A stretch of DNA of 30,767 bases from an uncultured Burkholderiales bacterium (lineage in GTDB: Bacteria > Pseudomonadota > Gammaproteobacteria > Burkholderiales > Burkholderiaceae): positions 1-30,767 of the forward strand of contig CAMLJY010000067.1 in the NCBI GenBank assembly GCA_946480465.1, given 5' to 3'. The first letter of the stretch is position 1, and every line of letters begins with the position of its first letter. Both the position numbers and the translations under genes were made by a program. A model generated the notes under the pieces. That model was not told the DNA's origin. It saw only the letters and a list, made by a program, of their open reading frames with translations, and searched no databases. Below, one piece after another: positions 17,423-24,779 of this stretch.

Positions 17423-19156
17423 TCAGGCGTCTGCCCAGCCCGGGTTGGCATCGATCCCGATCAGCCGCGGCACGTTGGGGCGGCGCGGGCTCACCCGCCC
17501 CTTGGCCTTCAGCCAGCCCTCGACCAGCTCCCACACCGGCTTGTTGCCGGCCTGGCGCGCGGCCTCGGCCACCGGCGCCCAGCCCGCGACACGGTAGGTC
17601 TTGCCCGCCTCGATCGGCTTGCCGTCCAGCCGCATGTCCTGGATGCGGCGGCCCATCGCCTCGCCGGGCGCGCAGGCATAGCTCAGGCCGCCGACGCGCA
17701 CCATGTCGCCACCTTGCTGGTAGTACGGGTCGGGATTGAACAGGTTGTCGGCGACGTCCTCGAGCACGGTCTTGATCGTCTCGCCGGTCATCTCGGTGAC
17801 GGTGGCGTAGGGATACGTGATCGCCACCTGGTCCATCAGCAGCTCGCGGGTGATGACGTCCCCGGGCAGCAGCGTGGTGCCCCAGCGGAAGCCGGGCGAG
17901 AACGCGATCTGCGCGCCCTGCACGTCCATCAGCGCGTCGCACAGCAGCTGGTCCCAGCTGCCGTTGAAGTTGCCGCGGCGGTACAGCAGGCCGTCGGTCA
18001 CGGCGAGCTTCTCGGACAGCTTCTGCTCGTAGGGCGCGCGCACGCGGCGGATCAGCTCGGCCATGTCCGGGTCGGCCCGCAGCTGGTTCGCGAACACCGG
18101 CAACAGGCGGTAGCGGTAGTCGGCCACCTTGCCGCCGCGCACGTCGAAATCCAGCACGCCGAGGAACTTGCTGTTCGAGCCGGCGTTGGTGACCAGCGTC
18201 TGGCCGCCCGCATTGCGCACCAGCACCGGCACCGGCACGCCGTCGTGCGTGTGGCCGCCCAGGATGGCATCGATGCCGCGCACGCGGCCCGCCATCTTCA
18301 GGTCCACGTCCATGCCGTTGTGCGACAGCACCACCACCACCTGCGCGCCCTTGCCGCGCACCTCGTCGACCATCGCCTGCAGGTTCTCGTCCTGGATGCC
18401 GAAGCTCCAGTCGGGCACCATGTAGCGCGGGTTGGCGATCGGCGTGTACGGGAAGGCCTGACCGATGACGGCCACGCGCACGCCGTTGACCTCGCGCAGC
18501 GTGTAGGGCGGAAACACCGGATCACCAAAGTCTGCGGTCTTGACGTTCTGCGCGACGAAATCGACACGGCCCTTGAAGTCCTTGCCGATGATCTCCTGCA
18601 CGCGCTGCTGGCCGTAGGTGAACTCCCAGTGCCCCGTCATCACGTCGACGCCGAGCAGCTTGCACGCATCGACCATGTCCTGCGCATTCGTCCACAGCGA
18701 CGTCGCCGATCCCTGCCAGGTGTCGCCACCGTCGAGCAGCAGCGCCCCCGGCCGGCTGGCCTTCAGCCGCTTCACCAGCGTGGCCAGGTGCGCGAAACCG
18801 CCCACCTTGCCGTAGCGCCGCGCGGCCTGCTCGAAGTCGAGGTAGGTGAAGGCATGCGCCTGCGCGGTGCCTGCCGCCAGGCCGGCGCGCTGCAGCAGCT
18901 CGCGGCCGACCAGGTGGGGCCACTGGCCGCGCATGCTGCCGACGCCGATGTTGACGCTGGGCTCGCGGAAGTGGATCGGCAGCAGCTGCGCGTGGCAGTC
19001 CGTCATGTGCAGCAGCGACACGTTGCCGAAGCGCGGCAGGTCGTACAGCGCGGCCTCGGCCGTCGCGGCATCGGCATCGGCGTGCCGGCCCAGCGCCATG
19101 CCGGCGACGGATGCGGCACCCAGCACCTGGAGGAATTCGCGTTTCGAGAGGTTCAT
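17423..19156 (-). CDS. soxB: SoxB, thiosulfohydrolase
   Basis: A 577-residue di-manganese hydrolase of the 5'-nucleotidase/metallophosphatase family that releases sulfate from SoxY-bound S-thiosulfonate. Metal-ligand motifs are 'LLHMTDCHAQLLPIHFREPS' (D53, H55), 'LLLDGGDTWQGSA', the SoxB-specific 'GHWEFTYG' in place of GNHE, 'VVVVLSHNGMDVD', and 'LGGHTHDGVP'. The C-terminal nucleotidase domain follows. The N-terminus 'NLSKREFLQVLGAASVAGMAL' is a Tat-type signal, but the first arginine of the pair is lysine. I chose the ATG at 19156 because it gives this signal directly; the open frame upstream is the shadow of soxX. No strong Shine-Dalgarno is visible. Confidence 0.96.
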   Translation of the reverse strand: MNLSKREFLQVLGAASVAGMALGRHADADAATAEAALYDLPRFGNVSLLHMTDCHAQLLPIHFREPSVNIGVGSMRGQWPHLVGRELLQRAGLAAGTAQAHAFTYLDFEQAARRYGKVGGFAHLATLVKRLKASRPGALLLDGGDTWQGSATSLWTNAQDMVDACKLLGVDVMTGHWEFTYGQQRVQEIIGKDFKGRVDFVAQNVKTADFGDPVFPPYTLREVNGVRVAVIGQAFPYTPIANPRYMVPDWSFGIQDENLQAMVDEVRGKGAQVVVVLSHNGMDVDLKMAGRVRGIDAILGGHTHDGVPVPVLVRNAGGQTLVTNAGSNSKFLGVLDFDVRGGKVADYRYRLLPVFANQLRADPDMAELIRRVRAPYEQKLSEKLAVTDGLLYRRGNFNGSWDQLLCDALMDVQGAQIAFSPGFRWGTTLLPGDVITRELLMDQVAITYPYATVTEMTGETIKTVLEDVADNLFNPDPYYQQGGDMVRVGGLSYACAPGEAMGRRIQDMRLDGKPIEAGKTYRVAGWAPVAEAARQAGNKPVWELVEGWLKAKGRVSPRRPNVPRLIGIDANPGWADA

Positions 19157-19209
19157 GTACCGCAATCGCTGGGATGGGTGCGCCGCCGGCCGTGGTGGCC
19201 CGTGCGGGA

Positions 19210-19857
19210 CTACTGGTTCACGGGAGACTTCGGGTCCAGCAGCAGGGCCATCAGGTCGCGCACCTGTTCGGCGCTGAGCACGCCGGCGTGGCCCATGCGC
19301 GGCATGCTGGAGCAGGCGTTGTAGGCCTTGGCGTTCCAGATCTTGCCCCACGTATATTCGACGATAGGCTTCGCGGCCGGGCTCGCCGGATCGCTCACCC
19401 CGCGCAGCTTGCCGTAGTTGTAGAGGCTGGGCCCGATCGTGCCGAACGAGATCTCGGTCTTGCTGATCTGGTGGCAGTTGTAGCAATTGCCGCCGTTCGC
19501 GCCCTTGGCGTCGGTCCAGGTCATTCCGCGGCCACTCTGCGCCAGCTTCTCGCCCTGGCGCCAGTCGCCGAGAAAGCGGCCGTCGGCCGGCCACTGGATC
19601 GCCTTCAGGTTCGCCGCCTCGATGGCCGCACGCCGGTCGTCCGGCAGCGGCGCGCCCTGGGCCTGCGAGCACGCGCGGTTCACGTCGTCCTGCTGCAGCC
19701 GGTCCAGCTGCGCCTGCCCGCGCGCCTGGAACGACGTGCGGATGATCTGCTGCGCCGCGCGTTCGGGGTCGGCGTCGGACGTTGCGACCACCGTCGCGCA
19801 GCCGGCCAGCGTCACCGCCGCGGCGCCGACGGCCGCCAGGGTCCACTTGTTCATCAT
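19210..19857 (-). CDS. soxX: SoxX, monoheme cytochrome c of SoxXA
   Basis: A 215-residue cytochrome that with SoxA attaches thiosulfate to the SoxYZ carrier and accepts the electrons. One heme site is visible, 'CYNCH' (residues 125-129), with a likely axial methionine in 'SSMPRMGH' near residue 185. The N-terminus 'TLAAVGAAAVTLAGCATV' contains a good lipobox (LAGC, C20), so the mature protein may be lipid-anchored rather than soluble. The insert at residues 25-95 before the heme domain is also seen in longer SoxX versions. An AGGAG site is 6 bp before the first of two adjacent ATGs. soxA ends 14 bp upstream; soxB begins 53 bp downstream. Confidence 0.94.
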   Translation of the reverse strand: MMNKWTLAAVGAAAVTLAGCATVVATSDADPERAAQQIIRTSFQARGQAQLDRLQQDDVNRACSQAQGAPLPDDRRAAIEAANLKAIQWPADGRFLGDWRQGEKLAQSGRGMTWTDAKGANGGNCYNCHQISKTEISFGTIGPSLYNYGKLRGVSDPASPAAKPIVEYTWGKIWNAKAYNACSSMPRMGHAGVLSAEQVRDLMALLLDPKSPVNQ

Positions 19858-19871
19858 GCGTTTCTCCTGCT

Positions 19872-20666
19872 TCAGCGCTTGATGGCCGGCGCGATGGATT
19901 CGCCGCCCTTGGCGGTGACGCCCATGTAGGTGCCCAGCGCGACCGTGACCTCGGACGCATAGCCCGGCACCGGGAAGCGCTGCTGGCGGTAGCAGTCGTT
20001 CAGCCGGCGCTGCATGCCCCACAGTTCGCCGCTGGACACGCGGTAGGCGGGCCAGGATCCGAAGCCGCGTGCGGCGTCCGCGGGCTTGGTCAGGTTGGGC
20101 AGGTCCTGCAGCCGGATGCGCTTGCTGTCCTCGCCGTGGCAGGTGGCGCACGCGAAATCGTACGGACCGGCGCGGTAGAAGAAGATGCGCTTGCCGGCCT
20201 CGTACATGCGGCGCTCCTCGGCATGCGCCTGCGGCAGGTTGAACTTCATGCCGCGCGACTCGGACGCGATCCAGGCCACCAGCGCCTCCAGCGTCGCCTG
20301 CTCGCCCTTGCCGAACGGCGTGGCGGCGATCTCCGCGGCCCTGAATCCCTGCAGCGTCTCCATGCAGGTCAACAGGCGCGACTCCAGGTCCTGGACCCGG
20401 TTCGTATCACTGAAATGACGCGGCAGCTCGACGAACACGCCCTTGACCACGCCCGGGCCCTTGCCCAGGTCGCAACGCTCGAGCGTGGCGTTCTTCGGAC
20501 CCCGCGGCTTCTTCCACAGGTCCTCCCCCTTGGCCTCGAAGAGCTCGGCGGGGTTGCCGTCCTGGAGCATCTGCCGGTACTCGGCGATACCGTCTGCAGC
20601 CGACTTCTGTGACCAGGCGGGTGCGGACAGCGCCAGCACCACCGCCGTCGCGGCGACGAATCTCAT
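19872..20666 (-). CDS. soxA: SoxA, monoheme cytochrome c of SoxXA
   Basis: A 264-residue protein with a Sec signal (residues 1-19, 'ALSAPAWS'). It carries one heme motif 'CATCH' (173-177). In the diheme SoxA proteins of Paracoccus a second, N-terminal heme is present; here the corresponding domain keeps only cysteines C65 and C101, likely a disulfide, so this is the single-heme type. C225 in 'RRLNDCYRQQRFP' is the active-site cysteine that becomes cysteine persulfide and ligates the catalytic heme. It works as a heterodimer with SoxX encoded next. AAGGAG lies 9 bp before the ATG. Confidence 0.96.
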   Translation of the reverse strand: MRFVAATAVVLALSAPAWSQKSAADGIAEYRQMLQDGNPAELFEAKGEDLWKKPRGPKNATLERCDLGKGPGVVKGVFVELPRHFSDTNRVQDLESRLLTCMETLQGFRAAEIAATPFGKGEQATLEALVAWIASESRGMKFNLPQAHAEERRMYEAGKRIFFYRAGPYDFACATCHGEDSKRIRLQDLPNLTKPADAARGFGSWPAYRVSSGELWGMQRRLNDCYRQQRFPVPGYASEVTVALGTYMGVTAKGGESIAPAIKR

Positions 20667-20718
20667 CGGAACAGTCTCCTTCGTTGGAATGCGGCAGGCG
20701 GCCGGATCGGAACGGATC

Positions 20719-21030
20719 TCAGGACACGGTCGCTTCGTCGGTGCGCTTGTCGCCGCGGTTGTCGATCCAGCTGACGCTGATCTTGTCGCCCGCCTTCGCC
20801 CCCTTGACGGTGAACTGCAGGAACGGGTTCTTCGAGATCGCCGGGCCCCACTGCGCCGTCATCACCGTCTTGCCGTTGTGGGCCGCGCTGACGTGCTGGA
20901 TGTACCAGGCGGGAATCGTCTTGCCGGAAGCGTCCTTGCGCTGGCCGGTCTCCATCTCGTGACTCATCAGCACGCGGACCGTCGCCTTGTCGCCGGCCGC
21001 CTGCGCGCGAATGCGCATCGGATCTGCCAT
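20719..21030 (-). CDS. soxZ: SoxZ, subunit of the SoxYZ sulfur carrier
   Basis: A 103-residue immunoglobulin-fold protein lacking a signal peptide, which is normal: SoxZ is exported by hitch-hiking with the Tat-signal-bearing SoxY. Family segments are 'MRIRAQAAGDKATVRVLMSHEMETGQRKD' split by short turns, 'IPAWYIQHVSAAHNGKTV', 'SKNPFLQFTVKGAKAGDKISVSW' and the terminal 'DNRGDKRTDEATV'. It pairs with SoxY encoded 36 bp upstream. AAGGAG lies 6 bp before the ATG. Size is typical. Confidence 0.97.
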   Translation of the reverse strand: MADPMRIRAQAAGDKATVRVLMSHEMETGQRKDASGKTIPAWYIQHVSAAHNGKTVMTAQWGPAISKNPFLQFTVKGAKAGDKISVSWIDNRGDKRTDEATVS

Positions 21031-21066
21031 GTCTTGCTCCTTCTGAAATCCTCGGATGGTCCGCGC

Positions 21067-21537
21067 TCAGCCGCCGCAGCCGCCGAGCGTGACCTTGACT
21101 TCCTTCTGCGCGAACAGCGTGCGGCCGTCCTTCATCATCGCCACCGCGTAGACGTTCGACGACTGCCCCATCTTGACGCGCGTGGCCACGTTGGCCTCCA
21201 CCGCATCGCCGATCTCGAACAGGCAGGTCAGCACGCTGGGGTTCTTCTCGACCAGGATGGCCAGGCGCTTGACGCCCGCCAGCGAGGTCGACGCGCCGAC
21301 CGGCACGACCGCGCCGTTCTCCGCGATGTCCGGTCCCTGGACCATGATGTCCTTGCTCTCCTGCGGAACGGCAACGCCGAGGGCCTTGAACACCTCGCCG
21401 ATCGTCTTGGCGTCGAACGCCGCCTTGTCGTAGGGGGCAGCATCCTGCGCGAACACGAGGCCGGGCAGCAGCCCGGCGCTGGCCATCAGGCCGGCCACGG
21501 CCATGCTGCGCGACAGCACTTCACGACGGTTTTGCAT
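21067..21537 (-). CDS. soxY: SoxY, thiosulfate-carrier subunit
   Basis: A 156-residue protein with a Tat signal ('NRREVLSRSMAVAGLMASAGLL...VFAQ') and the defining C-terminal swinging arm 'GGCGG', whose cysteine (C154) covalently carries the sulfur intermediates between SoxXA, SoxB and SoxCD. The body has the expected 'VQGPDIAENGAVVPV', 'LAILVEKNPSVLTCLFEI' and 'ATRVKMGQSSNVYAV' segments. AAGGAG is 6 bp before the ATG. The 72-bp gap to soxD upstream, the longest inside the operon, holds a perfect palindrome and may contain a second promoter for soxYZAXB. Confidence 0.97.
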   Translation of the reverse strand: MQNRREVLSRSMAVAGLMASAGLLPGLVFAQDAAPYDKAAFDAKTIGEVFKALGVAVPQESKDIMVQGPDIAENGAVVPVGASTSLAGVKRLAILVEKNPSVLTCLFEIGDAVEANVATRVKMGQSSNVYAVAMMKDGRTLFAQKEVKVTLGGCGG

Positions 21538-21563
21538 CCTTCACTCCTTCATTGCGTACATGC

Positions 21564-21578
21564 TAATTCACTGAATTA
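21564..21578. promoter_or_regulatory. Perfect palindrome between soxD and soxY
   Basis: TAATTC-ACT-GAATTA is a perfect 6-bp inverted repeat in an AT-richer pocket of the soxD-soxY gap, about 27 bp before the soxY ATG. A TTGACC hexamer lies just upstream on the minus strand. The shape suits a dimeric repressor or LysR-type site. The binding protein is unknown; SoxR is the first candidate. Confidence 0.5.
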
Positions 21579-21609
21579 CAGGCCGGACATCCTGGTCAAC
21601 CCGATCCTT

Positions 21610-22749
21610 TCACTGCCGCGCTCCGCCGGCCAGCCACTGGGCGATGAGCTTCGAGTCGCCCTCGGGCAGGGTCTGGGGCGGCATCGGCACCTGGCCCCAG
21701 ATGCCGGTCCCACCACTGCGGATCTTCCCCGCCAGGTAGTCGGCCGCGTCGCCGCGGGTCGAGTACTTGCGGCCGATGTCGGCGAAACTGGGGCCCACGA
21801 GCTTGCTGTCCATGCCGTGGCAGGCCACGCAGGTGTGTTTCTGCAGCAGGCCCGCGACCGACGTGCCGCCGCCCTGGCGAGTCCTCGCCGCTTCGGCGGC
21901 GGCGCCCTCGGCCGCGGCGGCCACCGGCCCGCTGGTGTCGATGCCGCGCTGCGGCCCGACCAGCCGGTTCTGCTGCGCCAGGTTGCCGTGCGCGTTGCGG
22001 GCATGGTCCGGCAGGAACGAGGCGACCTTCGGTTCGGTGGCGCAGTCCTTCATGCAGGCGGCGCTGCGCACGTCGGGCTTGCCGCCGTTGCCCAGCGCAC
22101 GGCCGGGCCACAAGCCGTGCGCCGTGGTCATGCCGTTGCGGTTGGGCAGCCGCTGCTGCACCTGCGCGATGTTGGCGTCGGACAGCACGAAGTCGTCCGG
22201 CACGATGCCACCCAGGTTCAGCACGAAGGCCGTCACCGCGTACACCTCCTCGGTCGACAAGGACTTCGGCTGGGTCCATGGCATCGCCCGGTTGATGTAG
22301 TCCCACAGCGTCGACACCGTGGGCAGCTTCATCAGCGTCGTGCGCCCGGGATACGCACTGTCGGACAGCCGGGCCACCCGCCCGCGCTCGATGTCCTGCG
22401 CGGTCGTCCCGCCGACGATCGGGTTGAAGACGTTGTTGGCCTCGCCGAACACGCCATGGCAAGAGGCGCACTTGCCTTCCCACACCTCCTGGCCCTTCGC
22501 CACCGACCCGGACCCCTTGGGCAGGCCCTTGAAGTCCGGCCGCACGTCGATGTCCCAGGCCGCCAGCTCCTTGGGCGTGGCCGCGCGGCCGATGCCCGGG
22601 AACGAAGCGGGCTGCGCCGCGGCCACGCCGCACGCCAGCGCCATCAAGCCGCCCAGCGCCTTCAGGGCGCCCACGGCGCTCACCGACCTCACGGCGCCCA
22701 GCGACCTCACGGCGCCCACGGCGCCCAGCGACTCACGAGAGCTGGACAT
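21610..22749 (-). CDS. soxD: SoxD, diheme cytochrome c of SoxCD
   Basis: A 379-residue diheme cytochrome that accepts electrons from the molybdenum subunit SoxC during oxidation of the carrier-bound sulfane sulfur. Heme sites are 'CASCH' (94-98) and 'CVACH' (307-311). An alanine-rich linker near 275-290 separates the domains. The signal peptide ends near 'GGLMALACGVAAAQP', preceded by an unusual 25-residue N-region of repeated 'SLGAV/RSLGAV' units encoded by 18-bp tandem repeats. The ATG overlaps the 3' end of soxC by 17 bp and has GAGGTG 5 bp upstream. A later start would shorten the repeated leader, but no better one is seen. Confidence 0.94.
   Translation of the reverse strand: MSSSRESLGAVGAVRSLGAVRSVSAVGALKALGGLMALACGVAAAQPASFPGIGRAATPKELAAWDIDVRPDFKGLPKGSGSVAKGQEVWEGKCASCHGVFGEANNVFNPIVGGTTAQDIERGRVARLSDSAYPGRTTLMKLPTVSTLWDYINRAMPWTQPKSLSTEEVYAVTAFVLNLGGIVPDDFVLSDANIAQVQQRLPNRNGMTTAHGLWPGRALGNGGKPDVRSAACMKDCATEPKVASFLPDHARNAHGNLAQQNRLVGPQRGIDTSGPVAAAAEGAAAEAARTRQGGGTSVAGLLQKHTCVACHGMDSKLVGPSFADIGRKYSTRGDAADYLAGKIRSGGTGIWGQVPMPPQTLPEGDSKLIAQWLAGGARQ
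22672..22733. repeat. 18-bp tandem repeat in the soxD leader
   Basis: Copies begin at 22672, 22690 and 22708 with unit cacggcgcccagcgacct; the first copy differs at a few bases, and the third is fused to a partial copy. Eighteen bases keep the frame and encode six-residue units of the SoxD signal-peptide N-region. Confidence 0.75.
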
Positions 22750-24109
22750 TCTTCACCTCGCCGCTTTCCTGCACCAACCAGGTCTGAATGGCGTTGTTGT
22801 GGTAGATCGAGCGCGACCCGCGAACCGCCCGCAGCTGGCGGTACATCGGCTGCACGTGGCCCGTCTCGTCGGTGGCCCGGCTCTGGATGAGCGCAGGCTT
22901 GCCGTCCCAGGTCCAGTCCAGGTTGAAGCGTGTCAGGCATTTCGGCATGACCGGCCCCTCCAGCCTGGCGCGCCGCCACTGCCGGCCGCCGTCGACGGAG
23001 ACGTCGACGTGCCGGATGCGCCCGCGCCCGGACCAGGCCAGGCCGCTGATGTTGTAGAAGCCCTTGTCCAGCAGCACCTGCCCGCCCGAAGGCGTGGTGA
23101 CGACGCTTTTGCACTCCTGGATGCTGGTGTACTGCCGGTGCCGGCCGTCCGGCATCAGGTCGACGTAGTGCAGCACCTCGTCCTTCGCGCCGTAGGGCTT
23201 GTCACCCACCTCGATGCGGCGCAGGTACTTGATCCAGCTGACGCCCTGCACGCCCGGCACGACCAGCCGCAGCGGGTAGCCGTTTTCCGGCCGCAGCATT
23301 TCGCCGTTCTGGCCGTACGCCAGCAGCACCTCGCCGCTCTCGATCAACTCCATCGGGATGGTCCGCGTCATCGACGAACCATCGGCGCCTTCGGCCAGCA
23401 CGAAGCGCCCGCGCTTGAAGTCGGCGCCGCACAGTTCCAGCACGGTGCGCAGCGGCACGCCGGTGAACTCGCTGCACGAGAGCATGCCGTGCGTGTACTG
23501 GCAGGTCGGCACCGCCACGTTGCCCCATTCCATGCCGGTGTTGGCGCCGCACTCGATGAAGTGGAAGCGGGAAACGGACGGCAGGCGCATCAGCTCGTCC
23601 ATCGTGAAGACGCGCGCCTGCTTCAACATCCGCTCGTCGCTGCCGTTCACCATGAGGCGGTGGCCGGACGGATCGACGTCCCACCACCCCTGGTGATGTC
23701 GCTCGAAGTGCAGCCCGCTGGGGGTCACGATGCCGAACAGGGACTGCAGCGGCGCGAACGACACCGAGGCCTGGTTCGTCTGCGTGAGCCCCGGGCTCTG
23801 CCGCCGCTGCACGTTGGCCTCGTACTTCGAGGGCTTGCCGTACCCATCCGTGGCCACCGGCTGGCCCAGCCCGGTGGTGTGGAGCGGCAGCTTCAGGATG
23901 GCGGCGTCTCCGTCATCCGCAAGCGCGGCCCCGGCGCCGGCCACGGCCGCGGGAACGGCCGCACCCGCCGCGGCCGTGGCGAAGGCGCGGCGGATGAAGT
24001 CGCGCCGGCCCTGGCGGGCTTCCTCCCGGGCCAGGTGGATGTCCCGCGGGCTCAGGAAGTTCTCGGGGGCCTTCAGCAGCCGGCCCGGGTGACTGGAATC
24101 GCGCTCCAC
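22733..24109 (-). CDS. soxC: SoxC, molybdenum subunit of sulfane dehydrogenase
   Basis: A 458-residue molybdoenzyme of the sulfite-oxidase family that with SoxD oxidises the sulfane sulfur on SoxY in a six-electron step. The Tat signal is 'GRRDFIRRAFATAAAGAAV' (RR at 35-36), after a cytoplasm-side N-region. C187 in 'FHFIECGANTGMEW' is the molybdenum ligand. Further family segments are 'MLSCSEFTGVPLRTVLELCG', 'ENGYPLRLVVPGVQGVSWIKYL' and the Ig-like dimerisation domain with 'ISGLAWSGRGRIRHVDVSVDGG'. Start is GTG at 24109 with AGGAG 5 bp upstream; the frame continues beyond, but that part shadows soxR. Its presence predicts complete oxidation of thiosulfate to sulfate. Confidence 0.95.
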   Translation of the reverse strand: MERDSSHPGRLLKAPENFLSPRDIHLAREEARQGRRDFIRRAFATAAAGAAVPAAVAGAGAALADDGDAAILKLPLHTTGLGQPVATDGYGKPSKYEANVQRRQSPGLTQTNQASVSFAPLQSLFGIVTPSGLHFERHHQGWWDVDPSGHRLMVNGSDERMLKQARVFTMDELMRLPSVSRFHFIECGANTGMEWGNVAVPTCQYTHGMLSCSEFTGVPLRTVLELCGADFKRGRFVLAEGADGSSMTRTIPMELIESGEVLLAYGQNGEMLRPENGYPLRLVVPGVQGVSWIKYLRRIEVGDKPYGAKDEVLHYVDLMPDGRHRQYTSIQECKSVVTTPSGGQVLLDKGFYNISGLAWSGRGRIRHVDVSVDGGRQWRRARLEGPVMPKCLTRFNLDWTWDGKPALIQSRATDETGHVQPMYRQLRAVRGSRSIYHNNAIQTWLVQESGEVKNVQLS

Positions 24110-24128
24110 GCTTTCTCCTGATGGGGTT

Positions 24129-24473
24129 CTAGAGGGCTGCGCCGCGCAGCTGCGGCATGGCCGGTGCATCCGAGGGCCGTTCTGTCGCCAGGTCTTCGCA
24201 GACCGCTCGGCACACCGCCAGCACCCGCTCGCTGCGCACGCGGTAGAAGACCTGCGCGCCATCGCGCCGGCGGTCCAGCACGCCGGCCCGGTAGAGCGTC
24301 GACAGGTGCTGCGACATGTTGGGCTGCGTCGTCTCGATGCGCGCCAGCAGGTCGGAAACGTTCAGCTCGCCGTCGCACAGTGCGCACATCACCCGCAGCC
24401 TCATCGGCGCCGACAGCAGGCCGAACAGCTGGGCTGCCGCCTCGAACACCTGACCGGGCTCGTCGCTTCGCAT
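24129..24473 (-). CDS. soxR: SoxR, ArsR-family repressor of the sox operon
   Basis: A 114-residue winged-helix ArsR-family regulator. It has 'LLSAPMRLRVMCALCDGELNVSDLL', recognition helix 'TTQPNMSQHLSTLYRAGVL' and wing 'RRDGAQVFYRV'. Cysteines are C30, C33, C88 and C92; C33, C88 and C92 match the cysteines of the paralogue at 4792-5151. SoxR proteins repress sox genes and respond to sulfur compounds through cysteine thiols. The frame is open upstream to 24575, but the ATG at 24473 is preferred because GGCGGAG lies just before it and homology starts there. It is the first gene of the sox run, 19 bp before soxC. It is unrelated to the MerR-type redox sensor also called SoxR. Confidence 0.9.
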   Translation of the reverse strand: MRSDEPGQVFEAAAQLFGLLSAPMRLRVMCALCDGELNVSDLLARIETTQPNMSQHLSTLYRAGVLDRRRDGAQVFYRVRSERVLAVCRAVCEDLATERPSDAPAMPQLRGAAL

Positions 24474-24779
24474 CGCATGCTCCGCCTTCACATTCGTGAC
24501 CACTAATATAACGATGCGATCATTTTTATCGTTCCGGGCAAACCCTAGGCCGAGCGCTGCCTGGGGGCACCCCATCTTTCCGATGCACTGCCTTGCGGCA
24601 GGTCAACAGATGAGTCACGCCGACCAGCGCTGGTGCCACCGCTCGCGATGCGCAGGCCTGGCGCGCAACATCGACACCCTTCGCTGAACCGCGCGCCGGC
24701 CATGACGGACGTCAACCTCCCACCCGAGTTCGCCCAACATAATCCATCTATGCGCGTTTAGCGATATACAAGGCTGGCG
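24474..24779. other. Control region between soxR and the YeeE/YedE gene
   Basis: This 306-bp divergent gap has no supportable gene. Its soxR-proximal part is AT-rich and holds the inverted repeat listed separately. Elsewhere TGGGG-GCA-CCCCA (24562-24574) is a perfect short inverted repeat. Near the transporter start, CATAAT (24735-24740 region) and 'tatgcgcgtttagcgata' give a weak -10 and an imperfect inverted repeat. No T-rich terminator is seen. Confidence 0.5.
24510..24533. promoter_or_regulatory. soxR promoter with inverted-repeat operator
   Basis: AACGAT (24510-24515) and ATCGTT (24528-24533) form an inverted repeat with centres 18 bp apart. On the minus strand TATATT overlaps one arm edge and fits a -10 for soxR, with the other arm in the -35 zone. 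This is the layout of an autoregulated ArsR-type repressor. The match to any published SoxR site was not tested. Confidence 0.5.

Noticed and set aside
16000..24473. An atypical or novel sulfur-oxidation system
   Set aside because: All core genes (soxXA, YZ, B, CD) have intact canonical motifs, so the pathway itself is the established Sox system; only control and export details are unusual.
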